This document shows positions 15,217 through 21,788 of a DNA stretch of 21,788 nt, in pieces (within the stretch, counting starts at the first letter, position 1; each line of letters opens with the position of its first letter). Source of the DNA: Nitriliruptoraceae bacterium (GTDB taxonomy: Bacteria; Actinomycetota; Nitriliruptoria; Nitriliruptorales; Nitriliruptoraceae); assembly GCA_007118045.1 (NCBI GenBank), contig SKTG01000501.1, positions 1 to 21,788 of the forward strand, written 5' to 3'. The notes beneath the pieces were generated by a model. It ran no database searches. It saw nothing but the letters and a program-made list of their open reading frames with translations, and was not told the DNA's origin. A program made the translations under genes and the position numbers.

Positions 15217-16128
15217 ATGTCATCGCATCGCCTGACGCTCATCCCGTCGCTCGCCCTGCTCGCACTGCTCGTCGTCGGCGGCGCGTGCACGGACGGCGAG
15301 GAGGCCACCGAGGATCCGCCGGCCGGCGCCCCCGCCGAGGAGGTCGACGACATCTCCGAGGAGCTCGACGACCCGGCCGTCGGCGACGTCGGGGACGAGG
15401 TCGCGCCGGAGGTCGAGGAACGCGGCGACGCCGCGCCCGGCGTCGGAACCGACGCGGCGGGCCCGTTCGCAGCCGGCTCGGTGGCGGGCGCAGAGAACGA
15501 TGGCGCGGCTCCGGCCGGGATCACGGTGACCGGTTCGGGTGTGGCGAGCGGGGAACCGGACGTGGTCCGGTTCGTGGTCGGCGTGCAGGTCGAGCGCGAC
15601 GACGTCGACGAGGCCCTCGACGTCGCCGACGCGGCCACGGAGGAGGTCCTGGCCACGCTCGAGGCGTCGGGCGTCGAGCCCGAGGACCGGCGGACCCGCG
15701 ACTTCGCCATCCAGCCGCGCGCGGACCGCGACGGTCGCATCCAGGGGTACGCCGTGCGCAACCTCGTCGAGGCCACGATCCGCGACGTCGAGTCCGTCGG
15801 AACGGTCGTGCGCGACACGAGCGAAGCCGCCGGTGACGACGTGCGGATCCAGGGGCTCAGCTTCGATCTCGAGCAGGACACCGGCTTGCTCGAGGCTGCC
15901 CGAGCCGCCGCGGTCGACGATGCGCGGCAGCGAGCCGAGCACTACGCGGAGCTGGCCGATCGGACGCTCGGGGATCTCGTCGCCCTGGAGGATCGGACCA
16001 CCGCCTCGCCCCGCGCAGCGGTGGAGCGCGACGTCGCGGTCGAGGAGGCCACCGACGCCGGAGTGCCGATCGAGCCGGGAGAACAGGACGTGACCGTGCA
16101 CGTCCAGGCCCGCTGGGAGCTCGACTGA
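15217..16128 (+). CDS. SIMPL-domain (DUF541) lipoprotein
   Basis: This 303-residue exported protein has a lipoprotein signal ending VVGGAC (Cys24). An acidic, Ala/Pro/Gly-rich linker of about 75 residues follows, then a SIMPL domain that opens with GITVTGSGVASGEPDVVRF, the usual start of the family. It closes with VTVHVQARWELD. SIMPL proteins occur in bacterial envelopes and are mostly of unknown function; some relatives form ring oligomers or respond to oxidative stress. The ATG at 15217 has GAAGG (15206-15210) upstream. It is a single gene, facing a convergent hydrolase. The acidic linker parallels the one in the sugar-binding lipoprotein. Confidence 0.85.
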   Translation: MSSHRLTLIPSLALLALLVVGGACTDGEEATEDPPAGAPAEEVDDISEELDDPAVGDVGDEVAPEVEERGDAAPGVGTDAAGPFAAGSVAGAENDGAAPAGITVTGSGVASGEPDVVRFVVGVQVERDDVDEALDVADAATEEVLATLEASGVEPEDRRTRDFAIQPRADRDGRIQGYAVRNLVEATIRDVESVGTVVRDTSEAAGDDVRIQGLSFDLEQDTGLLEAARAAAVDDARQRAEHYAELADRTLGDLVALEDRTTASPRAAVERDVAVEEATDAGVPIEPGEQDVTVHVQARWELD

Positions 16129-16131
16129 ACG

Positions 16132-16147
16132 ACGCCTCGAGCGGCGT
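16132..16147. terminator. Short hairpin between convergent genes
   Basis: ACGCC (16132-16136) and GGCGT (16143-16147) form a 5-bp stem with a 6-nt loop, just after the SIMPL gene and before the end of the minus-strand hydrolase. It could act as a weak bidirectional terminator. Such short GC stems are common by chance here. Confidence 0.25.
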
Positions 16148-16180
16148 GTCGAGAGGTGCGAAGCGGCTGTGGCCGTCCCG

Positions 16181-17086
16181 TCAGCCTGCGACGCCGTCGT
16201 CGAGGTGGTGCTCGAACCACGGCGTGAGCGCGTCGACCGCGGCCGTCAGGTGGTGGTCGACGTCGTAGAGGTCGATGTGGCGTTCGGCATCGAGCCAGAC
16301 CACCTCGGCCTCGCCGTGGCGTTCGACGAGCCGCGCCGCGTCCTCCGGTGCGCAGTACGCGTCGGTTCGACCGTGCACGACCAGCAGCGGGGTGGGGGGA
16401 AGCAACGCCGCCGCGCCGGCGGCGTCGAAGCCGAGCAGCTCGCGCATCGACCGTACGGTGACGCGGTTCTCCCAGCCCGGTGAGGTGGAGCGGTCCGTGC
16501 CGTAGTAGTCCCACGGTTCGCGTCCCGGCATCGCCGCCTCACCCTCCCGCGCGACCGCCGGCAGGTAGGCCGGCTCGTCCGCGCGGGCGTCCGCGGTCAG
16601 CTGCTCCGAGAAGCGGCGCATCGTGCGGTGGTAGGTGGTGGGACCCATCCCCGCGCGGAACGCCGCCGGATCGTTGAAACACCCGGCCACGGCGGCCACC
16701 GCGCGGAGCCGTCGGTCGGCTGCCGCGGCCCGCACCGCGTAGCCCCCACCCAGGCAGATGCCGACGATCCCGAGTCGGTCGGGGTCCACCGCCTCGTGGG
16801 TCGCGAGGAAGGTGACCGCGTCGCGGAGGTCGGCGAGCTTGCCCCCGGCGGCCTCGTCCTGTCGTGGTGTGCCCTCCGAGCTCCCGAAACAGCGGTGGTC
16901 GAAGGCGAGGGTGGCGAAGCCGCGTTCCGTGAGCCGTTCGGCGTAGTTGGCGACCACCTGTTCCTTCACGCCGGTGAGAGGACCCGTGAAGGTCAACCCC
17001 GGTGCGGGAGCCGGTCCCGATGGCAGACGCAGGTGTGCCGCGAGCGTCAGCCCGTCGCTTCGGAACGCGACCTCGACCGGTTCCAT
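16181..17086 (-). CDS. Alpha/beta hydrolase with cysteine nucleophile (dienelactone hydrolase-like)
   Basis: This 301-residue hydrolase has a nucleophile elbow GICLGGG with Cys111 in place of the common Ser. Asp242 in HGRTDAYCAP and His270 in DAERHIDLYD complete a Cys-Asp-His triad like that of dienelactone hydrolase. The upstream stretch LAFDHRCFGSSEG matches the oxyanion-side region of the superfamily. The ATG at 17086 is well supported by GGAGGTG just upstream. Substrate unknown: an ester, lactone or thioester is possible. It is divergent from the thiolase gene across a 275-bp region. The fold call is secure, the function general only. Confidence 0.83.
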   Translation of the reverse strand: MEPVEVAFRSDGLTLAAHLRLPSGPAPAPGLTFTGPLTGVKEQVVANYAERLTERGFATLAFDHRCFGSSEGTPRQDEAAGGKLADLRDAVTFLATHEAVDPDRLGIVGICLGGGYAVRAAAADRRLRAVAAVAGCFNDPAAFRAGMGPTTYHRTMRRFSEQLTADARADEPAYLPAVAREGEAAMPGREPWDYYGTDRSTSPGWENRVTVRSMRELLGFDAAGAAALLPPTPLLVVHGRTDAYCAPEDAARLVERHGEAEVVWLDAERHIDLYDVDHHLTAAVDALTPWFEHHLDDGVAG

Positions 17087-17296
17087 GCGGCACCTCCGGC
17101 CTGAGCCCGCGGTCACGTCGCGACATCGACCGGCAACGGCCGAGGTCGAGTCTGAGGCCACCGGGCCCGTCCGCCCAGTGGCCGTGCGCGGGGCCGGGAC
17201 CCGTGCGCGTGGCGAGGACACGGACCTGCCGCCTCGGAGCCCTGCAGCCACGGATGGGCCGGGTTCACGCGACTGGGGCACCATCGCCGTGCGCAC

Positions 17297-17302
17297 TAAC
17301 CT
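17297..17302 (+). promoter_or_regulatory. Possible -10 element for the thiolase gene
   Basis: TAACCT fits the actinobacterial -10 pattern TANNNT and lies about 60 bp before the thiolase ATG. No good -35 hexamer is seen at the usual distance. The rest of the 275-bp divergent region (17087-17361) shows nothing else I can name. Confidence 0.3.
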
Positions 17303-17361
17303 GGGTCGGGACCGGCCGGCCGTTCGCCCGGTCGAGGGCCGCACGTCCAGGGAGGATCGAC

Positions 17362-18567
17362 ATGTCCGAGGCCGTGATCGTCGCCACCGCTCGCTCGCCC
17401 ATCGGCCGGGCCTTCAAGGGCTCGATGACCGAGCTCCGCCCCGACGATCTCACCGCCACCATCGTCGAGGCGGCGATGGGGCAGGTGCCGGCGCTGTCAC
17501 CGGAGGACGTCGACGACCTGCATCTGGGCTGCGGCCTGCCGGGAGGCGAGCAGGGCTTCAACATGGCGCGGGTCGTCGCGACCCTGCTCGGCTGGGAGTC
17601 CGTCCCCGGGACGACGCTGACCCGCTACTGCGCCTCCAGCCTGCAGACCACCCGGATGGCCTACCACGCGATCAAGGCCGGCGAGGGCGACGTGTTCGTC
17701 TCGGCGGGGGTGGAGATGGTCTCCCGCTACGTCAAGGGCAACTCGGACACCCTGCCCGACACGCAGAACCCCCGCTTCGCGGAGGCGGTGGCCCGGACCG
17801 AGCGTCGCGCGGAGCATGGCGCCGACACCTGGGAGCCGGCCGAACTGCCCGACATCTACGTGCCCATGGGGCAGACCGCGGAGAACCTGGCACTGCTGAA
17901 GGACGTCTCCCGCGAGCGCATGGACGACTTCGCCTACGAGTCGCAGACGCGGTACGCCAAGGCTGATGCGGAGGGCTTCTGGGCCAACGAGATCACCCCG
18001 ATCGAGCTGCCCGACGGAGGCACGCTCGCCACCGACGACTCGCCCCGCCCCGCCGATCGCGACAAGATGGCCGAGCTACAGCCGGTGTTCCGTCCCGACG
18101 GGCGGGTCACCGCCGGCAACGCCTGTCCGCTCAACGACGGGGCCGCCGCCGTGATCGTCATGAGCGACACGAAGGCGGCGGAGCTCGGTCTCGACCCCCT
18201 TGCCCGCATCGTGTCGACCGGGGTCTCCGCGCTCGACCCGGAGATCATGGGCTACGGCCCCGTGGCCGCCTCGCGGCAGGCGCTGGGTCGTGCCGGGATG
18301 TCCATCGACGACATGGACGTGGTCGAGATCAACGAGGCGTTCGCCGCCCAGGTGATCCCGTCCGCCGACGCCCTCGGCATCGACTACGAGAAGCTCAACC
18401 CCCACGGCGGCGCCATCGCGGTCGGTCACCCCTTCGGCATGACCGGGGCGCGCATCACCGGGACGCTGCTCAACGGCCTGCGTCACCGCGACGGCACCTA
18501 CGGGCTGGAGACGATGTGCGTCGGCGGGGGCCAGGGCATGGCCATGATCGTCGAGCGGCTCCACTGA
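17362..18567 (+). CDS. Acetyl-CoA C-acyltransferase (thiolase)
   Basis: This 401-residue thiolase catalyses acyl-CoA plus acetyl-CoA exchange to a 3-ketoacyl-CoA, in either biosynthetic or beta-oxidation direction. The catalytic residues are Cys90 in RYCASSLQT, His356 in GGAIAVGHPFG and Cys386 in MCVGGGQGM, with NEAFAAQ also present. Length is normal for the family. The ATG at 17362 has GGGAGG about 6 nt upstream. No dehydrogenase or hydratase gene of beta-oxidation adjoins it in the window, so the direction of the reaction cannot be inferred from context. A small gene follows 46 bp downstream, probably on the same transcript. Confidence 0.93.
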   Translation: MSEAVIVATARSPIGRAFKGSMTELRPDDLTATIVEAAMGQVPALSPEDVDDLHLGCGLPGGEQGFNMARVVATLLGWESVPGTTLTRYCASSLQTTRMAYHAIKAGEGDVFVSAGVEMVSRYVKGNSDTLPDTQNPRFAEAVARTERRAEHGADTWEPAELPDIYVPMGQTAENLALLKDVSRERMDDFAYESQTRYAKADAEGFWANEITPIELPDGGTLATDDSPRPADRDKMAELQPVFRPDGRVTAGNACPLNDGAAAVIVMSDTKAAELGLDPLARIVSTGVSALDPEIMGYGPVAASRQALGRAGMSIDDMDVVEINEAFAAQVIPSADALGIDYEKLNPHGGAIAVGHPFGMTGARITGTLLNGLRHRDGTYGLETMCVGGGQGMAMIVERLH

Positions 18568-18613
18568 GGTCCGCCCCGACCCGGTCGAGCGTCGGGAGCA
18601 GCAGGACCCCGCC

Positions 18614-18991
18614 ATGGACGAGTCAGCCACGAGCGAACCCGACCCCGTGGTCACGTTGTCGCGATGGGACGGCGAGGTGACCGACGCGGCGTTCGTTGGG
18701 CTCGCCAGCGACGTCGCCGCCTACGGACACCTCGACGCGCTCGCCACGCTGCGCGGTCTCAGCGAAGCCTCGGGGATCCCCGTCGGGGCCCTGGCCCGCT
18801 ACGTCCTGGCCAGGTGGGCGAGCGGTGGCAGCGAAGCCGCTCTCGAGCTGGGGGCCTCGGGCGTCGATCACCTCGTCCGACTCGTGTCCGTTGCCGAGGC
18901 GGAGGACACCGACGAGGCCCGTCTCCGGGCCTACACCGGCATGCGTGACGTCGTGACCTGGTTGCGGGCCGGGCTCGACGGGCCGCGATGA
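18614..18991 (+). CDS. Small conserved-looking protein (DUF6027-like?)
   Basis: This 125-residue soluble, mainly helical, acidic protein has no catalytic motif that I recognise. Stretches such as GALARYVLARWASGGSEAALELG and the end DVVTWLRAGL remind me of a small actinobacterial family annotated DUF6027; this is memory, not a search. The ATG at 18614 has CAGGA about 7 nt upstream. It follows the thiolase gene by 46 bp on the same strand, suggesting co-transcription. Its end lies only 9 bp from the convergent small membrane protein gene. Confidence 0.7.
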   Translation: MDESATSEPDPVVTLSRWDGEVTDAAFVGLASDVAAYGHLDALATLRGLSEASGIPVGALARYVLARWASGGSEAALELGASGVDHLVRLVSVAEAEDTDEARLRAYTGMRDVVTWLRAGLDGPR

Positions 18992-19000
18992 CACCCCCGC

Positions 19001-19189
19001 TCAGTGACGATGGTGACGCGGGTCGGTCACGGCCTGACGCATCGTCTCCTCGTCGAGGTAGGTGTCCTCGTCCGCCTGCTTCTCTGCCATCCGCCACCGG
19101 TCGAAGATCTCGATGCCGACGAGCACCATGCCGAGCCCACCGGAGAAGAAGACGACGATCCCGACCGTGAACAGCGCCCCGGCGGTCAT
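19001..19189 (-). CDS. Small single-span membrane protein
   Basis: This 62-residue protein has one hydrophobic segment (about residues 4-27), then a charged tail with IFDRWRMAEKQADED and a His-rich end RHHRH. I do not recognise a family. The ATG at 19189 has GGAGGG just upstream and overlaps the stop of the preceding small membrane gene (ATGA), so the two are translationally coupled. The tail is probably cytoplasmic. The His-rich end could bind metal, but four histidines at a terminus prove little. Confidence 0.65.
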   Translation of the reverse strand: MTAGALFTVGIVVFFSGGLGMVLVGIEIFDRWRMAEKQADEDTYLDEETMRQAVTDPRHHRH

Positions 19190-19401
19190 CGATCGCCCTC
19201 CGGCCCGGAGACGAGCGCCCCGAGGGAGAACAGCGAGGGGACCCACAGCCCCACGTAGATGGCCGTCAGCTGATCCTCGGTGAGGAACCACAGGTACACC
19301 GAGAGGAAGAACGAGAGTGTCCCCCCGAGGACGAAGGCGAGCTTCGCCATCACCCGGCGTCTCTGCCGGCTCGACAGTCGGTCCGTGGTCGTCGGTTCCA
19401 T
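19186..19401 (-). CDS. Small two-span membrane protein
   Basis: This 71-residue protein has a basic N-terminal region (SSRQRRRVMAK) and two hydrophobic segments, around LAFVLGGTLSFFLSVYLWFL and YVGLWVPSLFSLGALV, joined by a short acidic turn. It has a strong AGGAGG site before the ATG at 19401. The layout recalls small subunits that accompany larger transporters or respiratory proteins, but no such large partner is adjacent and I cannot name it. It overlaps the next small membrane gene by 4 bp, implying the two products act together. It lies 87 bp downstream of the response regulator gene on the same strand. Confidence 0.65.
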   Translation of the reverse strand: MEPTTTDRLSSRQRRRVMAKLAFVLGGTLSFFLSVYLWFLTEDQLTAIYVGLWVPSLFSLGALVSGPEGDR

Positions 19402-19488
19402 CGCAGCCCTCCTGGCTCACCAGGGATGCGGAACCGCGACCGGGGCTGGACTGGCGGAGGAGCGAACAGCGCGTGGCGGGCGGCGGAC

Positions 19489-20127
19489 TCAGCTGATCAG
19501 ACCGAGACGGAACCCTCGCGCCACGGCGCCGGTGCGGTCGGGCACGTCGAGCTTGCCCAGCAGGTTCTGTACGTGGGTCTTGACCGTCCGGGGGGAGAGC
19601 CCGATCCGCTCGGCGATGCGCTCGTTCGTCAGCCCCTCCGCCAGCAGCTGCAGCACCTCGAGCTCGCGGGAGGTGAGCATGGAAGCGCCGACCTCCGTGG
19701 CGCTCTGCCGCCACGTGCCGGCGAGCTGCATCGCGATCGAGGGGGAGATGACGCGTTCGCCCCGGGCCGTCGCCCGCGTCGCGTCGCGGATCTCGCGGGA
19801 GGGCGCGGAGGCGAGCAGGAAGCTCGTGACCCCGGCGATCACCGCCTCGCGCAGGTCGACGACGGTCGCTCCGTCGGCGACGACGAGGACCTCGAGGTCG
19901 GGACACGCGGCCTTGGCCAGCGAGATCGTCCGGAAGGTGTCCGGGTCGTCGATGCGCAGCCCCGCCACCAGGACGTCGGGGTTGCTCGCGGTCACGGCGT
20001 CGACGAGCTGCTCGATGCCGGTCTCCTCAGTGGCCCCGAGCTCGGTCACCGCGGCCGTCAGGCCGGTGCGCATCACGGGACGTGCATCGCACACCAGGAT
20101 GCGGGGGCTGTCACCGTCCGCCGTCAT
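19489..20127 (-). CDS. LuxR-type response regulator with degenerate receiver domain
   Basis: This NarL/FixJ-type DNA-binding regulator has 212 residues. The C-terminal LuxR helix-turn-helix is intact (LTSRELEVLQLLAEG, then ERIGLSPRTVKTHVQNLLGKL). The N-terminal receiver fold is recognisable but lacks key residues: Gly56 (DVLVAGLR) stands where the phosphorylated Asp is expected, Ala106 replaces the conserved Lys, and Cys13-Asp14 replaces the acidic pair. It is therefore probably not controlled by phosphorylation. No histidine kinase gene is adjacent. The ATG at 20127 is preferred; a GTG at 20136 is possible, closer to GGGGAGGGG. Two small membrane genes lie downstream and might be targets. 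Confidence 0.85.
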   Translation of the reverse strand: MTADGDSPRILVCDARPVMRTGLTAAVTELGATEETGIEQLVDAVTASNPDVLVAGLRIDDPDTFRTISLAKAACPDLEVLVVADGATVVDLREAVIAGVTSFLLASAPSREIRDATRATARGERVISPSIAMQLAGTWRQSATEVGASMLTSRELEVLQLLAEGLTNERIAERIGLSPRTVKTHVQNLLGKLDVPDRTGAVARGFRLGLIS

Positions 20128-20277
20128 GGACCCCACTACCCCTCCCCGGCACCGCGCGGTGGCTGCCGCAGCACGACCGAACGGCCGTGGGCACCGACGC
20201 TAGCCGGCTTCGAAGCGCGAGGTGGGTGCGTACGCGAAGGCGGGGCCGCGGGAGGGCCACGGCGACGCCGGAGCGGC

Positions 20278-20742
20278 TCAGGGCGTTCGGATAGCCGTGA
20301 TCGTCACGTCGAGGTCCACGCCGGTGGGCGTCGTGAAGCTCACCTTCTCGCCCGAGCGTCGGCCGAGGATCGCCTGGCCCATGGGGCTCTCGGAGGACAG
20401 GATCTCGTGCTGGTCGTGCTGGTCCTCCCGGCTACCGAGCAGGTAGGTCTCGTCGTCGCCGTCGACCTCGAGCTCGACCACCAGACCGGGGCGAGCCGCG
20501 TCGGTGTCCTCGGGCTCACCGATGGTCGCGTCACGGAGCAGCTCCTCGAGCTGTCGGATGCGCGCCTCCATCTTGCCCTGCTCGTCCTTGGCCGCGTGGT
20601 ACTCCGCGTTCTCGCGCAGGTCTCCGTGGGCGCGCGCGACCTCGATGTCCGCCGAGATGCGTTCGCGTCCCTCGCTCTTCAACGTGTCGAGCTCGTCACG
20701 GAGGCGGTCGTACGCCTCCTGGCTCAGCCAGGTTTCGGCCAT
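20278..20742 (-). CDS. greA: Transcription elongation factor GreA
   Basis: GreA binds the RNA polymerase secondary channel and stimulates cleavage of the transcript in backtracked complexes. The protein has 154 residues, close to the usual 158. The N-terminal coiled-coil carries the tip motif DLRENAEYHAAKDEQG with acidic Asp41 and Glu44. The C-terminal FKBP-like domain includes ESPMGQAILGRRSGEKV. The ATG at 20742 is chosen from family length, with GGAG upstream. A hairpin (20808-20834) lies in the probable leader. It is divergent from a cis-prenyltransferase gene 237 bp away. Confidence 0.95.
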   Translation of the reverse strand: MAETWLSQEAYDRLRDELDTLKSEGRERISADIEVARAHGDLRENAEYHAAKDEQGKMEARIRQLEELLRDATIGEPEDTDAARPGLVVELEVDGDDETYLLGSREDQHDQHEILSSESPMGQAILGRRSGEKVSFTTPTGVDLDVTITAIRTP

Positions 20743-20807
20743 GGGTGTGCTCCGCTCGGCGACATCGATGGTGGCGGCCCTCGCACGTCGCGGGGCCTGC
20801 ACGAACG

Positions 20808-20834
20808 ACGCCCGGAACCGAGGGGTCCGGGCGT
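20808..20834 (-). promoter_or_regulatory. Hairpin in the probable greA leader
   Basis: ACGCCCGGA (20808-20816) and TCCGGGCGT (20826-20834) form a perfect 9-bp stem with a 9-nt loop, 65 bp upstream of the greA start. No T-tract follows on either strand. It may be a leader structure or terminator-like element. The greA promoter itself is not clear; TAGGCT on the minus strand (20850-20845) is a weak -10 candidate. Confidence 0.35.
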
Positions 20835-20965
20835 TCGAAAGGACAGCCTACCACGGCGCTCGCGTGCCGCGCTCGCGGCCAGCTCATGACCCGGCGGACC
20901 GGGAGGGGCGCACGGCCTCGCATCCGGCGGTGGACGGCCTGCAGCCGACGCGGGCGGCAACGGCC

Positions 20966-20971
20966 TAGCAT
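20966..20971 (+). promoter_or_regulatory. Possible -10 element of the cis-prenyltransferase gene (leaderless transcript)
   Basis: TAGCAT matches the -10 consensus at four of six positions, including the key T, A and final T. It ends 8 bp before the ATG at 20980, so transcription would begin at or next to the start codon. The absence of a good Shine-Dalgarno site agrees with a leaderless mRNA, common in actinobacteria. Confidence 0.4.
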
Positions 20972-20979
20972 CGAGCGAC

Positions 20980-21759
20980 ATGGGAGCATCCGACCTCGTC
21001 TACCGGCTCTACGAACGTCAGCTCATGCGTGAGCTGGCGAACGGGCCGTGGCCGCGTCACGTCGGGGTCATCATCGACGGCAACCGTCGGTACGCGGCCG
21101 AGAGAGGCCTCGCCGGGGTCTCCGACGGTCACGCCGCAGGGGCGCGCAAGATCGACCCGTTCCTCGACTGGTGCCTCGAGCTCGGCATCCCCTACGTCAC
21201 GCTCTGGCTGCTCTCCACCGACAACCTGACCCGCGACGACCTCGAGGTCGGTCAGCTCATGGCCATCATCGAGGAGACGATCCACAACATGGCCTGCACG
21301 GCGGGAGCAGCCGAACGTGGCCTGAAGGTGACCGCCGTCGGTGCTCTCGACCTGCTCCCGGAATCGACCCGGATCGGGCTCAAGCGAGCCGAGGAGGCCA
21401 CGGCCGACCACGACCGACTGCACGTCCAGGTCGCGGTCGGCTACGGCGGCCGGCAGGAGATCACCGACGCGCTGCGCAGCCTGCTCGCCGACCGGGCCGC
21501 TCAGGGCGAGACCCTCGAGCAACTCTCGGCCACCCTCGTCCCCGAGGACATCGGGGCGCACCTGTACACCACGGGCCTGCCCGATCCGGACCTGATCATC
21601 CGCACCTCCGGCGAGATCCGGCTCTCCGGGTTCATGCTCTGGCAGTCGGCACACAGCGAGTTCTACTTCTGCGACACCTACTGGCCGGAGTTCCGCCGGG
21701 TCGACTTCCTGAGGGCCCTCCGCGACTACCAACGCCGCACCCGGCGCTTCGGCCGCTGA
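20980..21759 (+). CDS. Short-chain cis-prenyltransferase (isoprenyl diphosphate synthase, Rv1086 type)
   Basis: This 259-residue enzyme adds isopentenyl units in cis configuration to an allylic diphosphate. The catalytic motif is IIDGNRRYA (Asp33), followed by the DGHAAGARKI region and LLSTDNL. The C-terminal RTSGEIRLSGFMLWQSAHSEF carries the diphosphate-binding Arg208, Ser210 and Glu212. The DGNRR and SGF variants match mycobacterial Rv1086, a Z-farnesyl diphosphate synthase, more than classical UppS (DGNGR, SNF). A short product is thus likely, with undecaprenyl or decaprenyl synthesis the alternative. The ATG at 20980 may be read from a leaderless transcript. The last 29 bases of the window, after its stop, hold no recognised feature. 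Confidence 0.9.
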   Translation: MGASDLVYRLYERQLMRELANGPWPRHVGVIIDGNRRYAAERGLAGVSDGHAAGARKIDPFLDWCLELGIPYVTLWLLSTDNLTRDDLEVGQLMAIIEETIHNMACTAGAAERGLKVTAVGALDLLPESTRIGLKRAEEATADHDRLHVQVAVGYGGRQEITDALRSLLADRAAQGETLEQLSATLVPEDIGAHLYTTGLPDPDLIIRTSGEIRLSGFMLWQSAHSEFYFCDTYWPEFRRVDFLRALRDYQRRTRRFGR

Positions 21760-21788
21760 GCGGCCTCGCGGCGCGTGACCAACGCCGC

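Overview
The window is high-GC bacterial DNA (roughly 70% G+C by eye, strong G/C preference at third codon positions, many GTG starts, Shine-Dalgarno sites of the GGAGG type). It most resembles an actinobacterium. The Rv1086-type short-chain cis-prenyltransferase next to greA supports this. Two lipoproteins carry very acidic linkers, which would suit a halophilic or haloalkaliphilic lineage such as Nitriliruptoria; that placement is inference.

Region 1 (1-10941) is a carbohydrate uptake and catabolism locus. A leader with a LacI-type operator (118-131) precedes an RbsA/FrcA-like ATPase, a permease and a substrate-binding lipoprotein. Two strong tandem hairpins then separate the transporter from a LacD/YihT-family aldolase, a PfkB-family hexose (phosphate) kinase, a LacI regulator, a class I mannose-6-phosphate isomerase-like enzyme and an FGGY kinase. 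The last four are chained by stop/start overlaps. Convergent to these, on the minus strand, are a DhnA/LsrF-type aldolase and a Gfo/Idh/MocA protein, also overlapping. Isomerase, two kinases and an aldolase make a self-contained route from an imported sugar to triose phosphates. The substrate cannot be read from sequence.

Region 2 (11024-15049) holds a small DMT/YdcZ-type membrane protein, a minus-strand O-methyltransferase, and a tightly overlapping operon of a NYN-domain protein, arginine deiminase and an orphan ABC ATPase.

Region 3 (15217-18991) holds a SIMPL-domain lipoprotein, a minus-strand alpha/beta hydrolase with a Cys nucleophile, and a thiolase followed by a small conserved-looking protein.

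Region 4 (19001-21788) holds two overlapping small membrane proteins and a LuxR-type response regulator with a degenerate receiver, then greA (all minus strand), and the divergent cis-prenyltransferase.

No tRNA, rRNA, CRISPR array, insertion sequence or phage gene was recognised. The best leads are the unassigned sugar pathway, the double hairpin after the binding-protein gene, the phosphorylation-incompetent regulator, and the NYN-deiminase-ABC ATPase operon.
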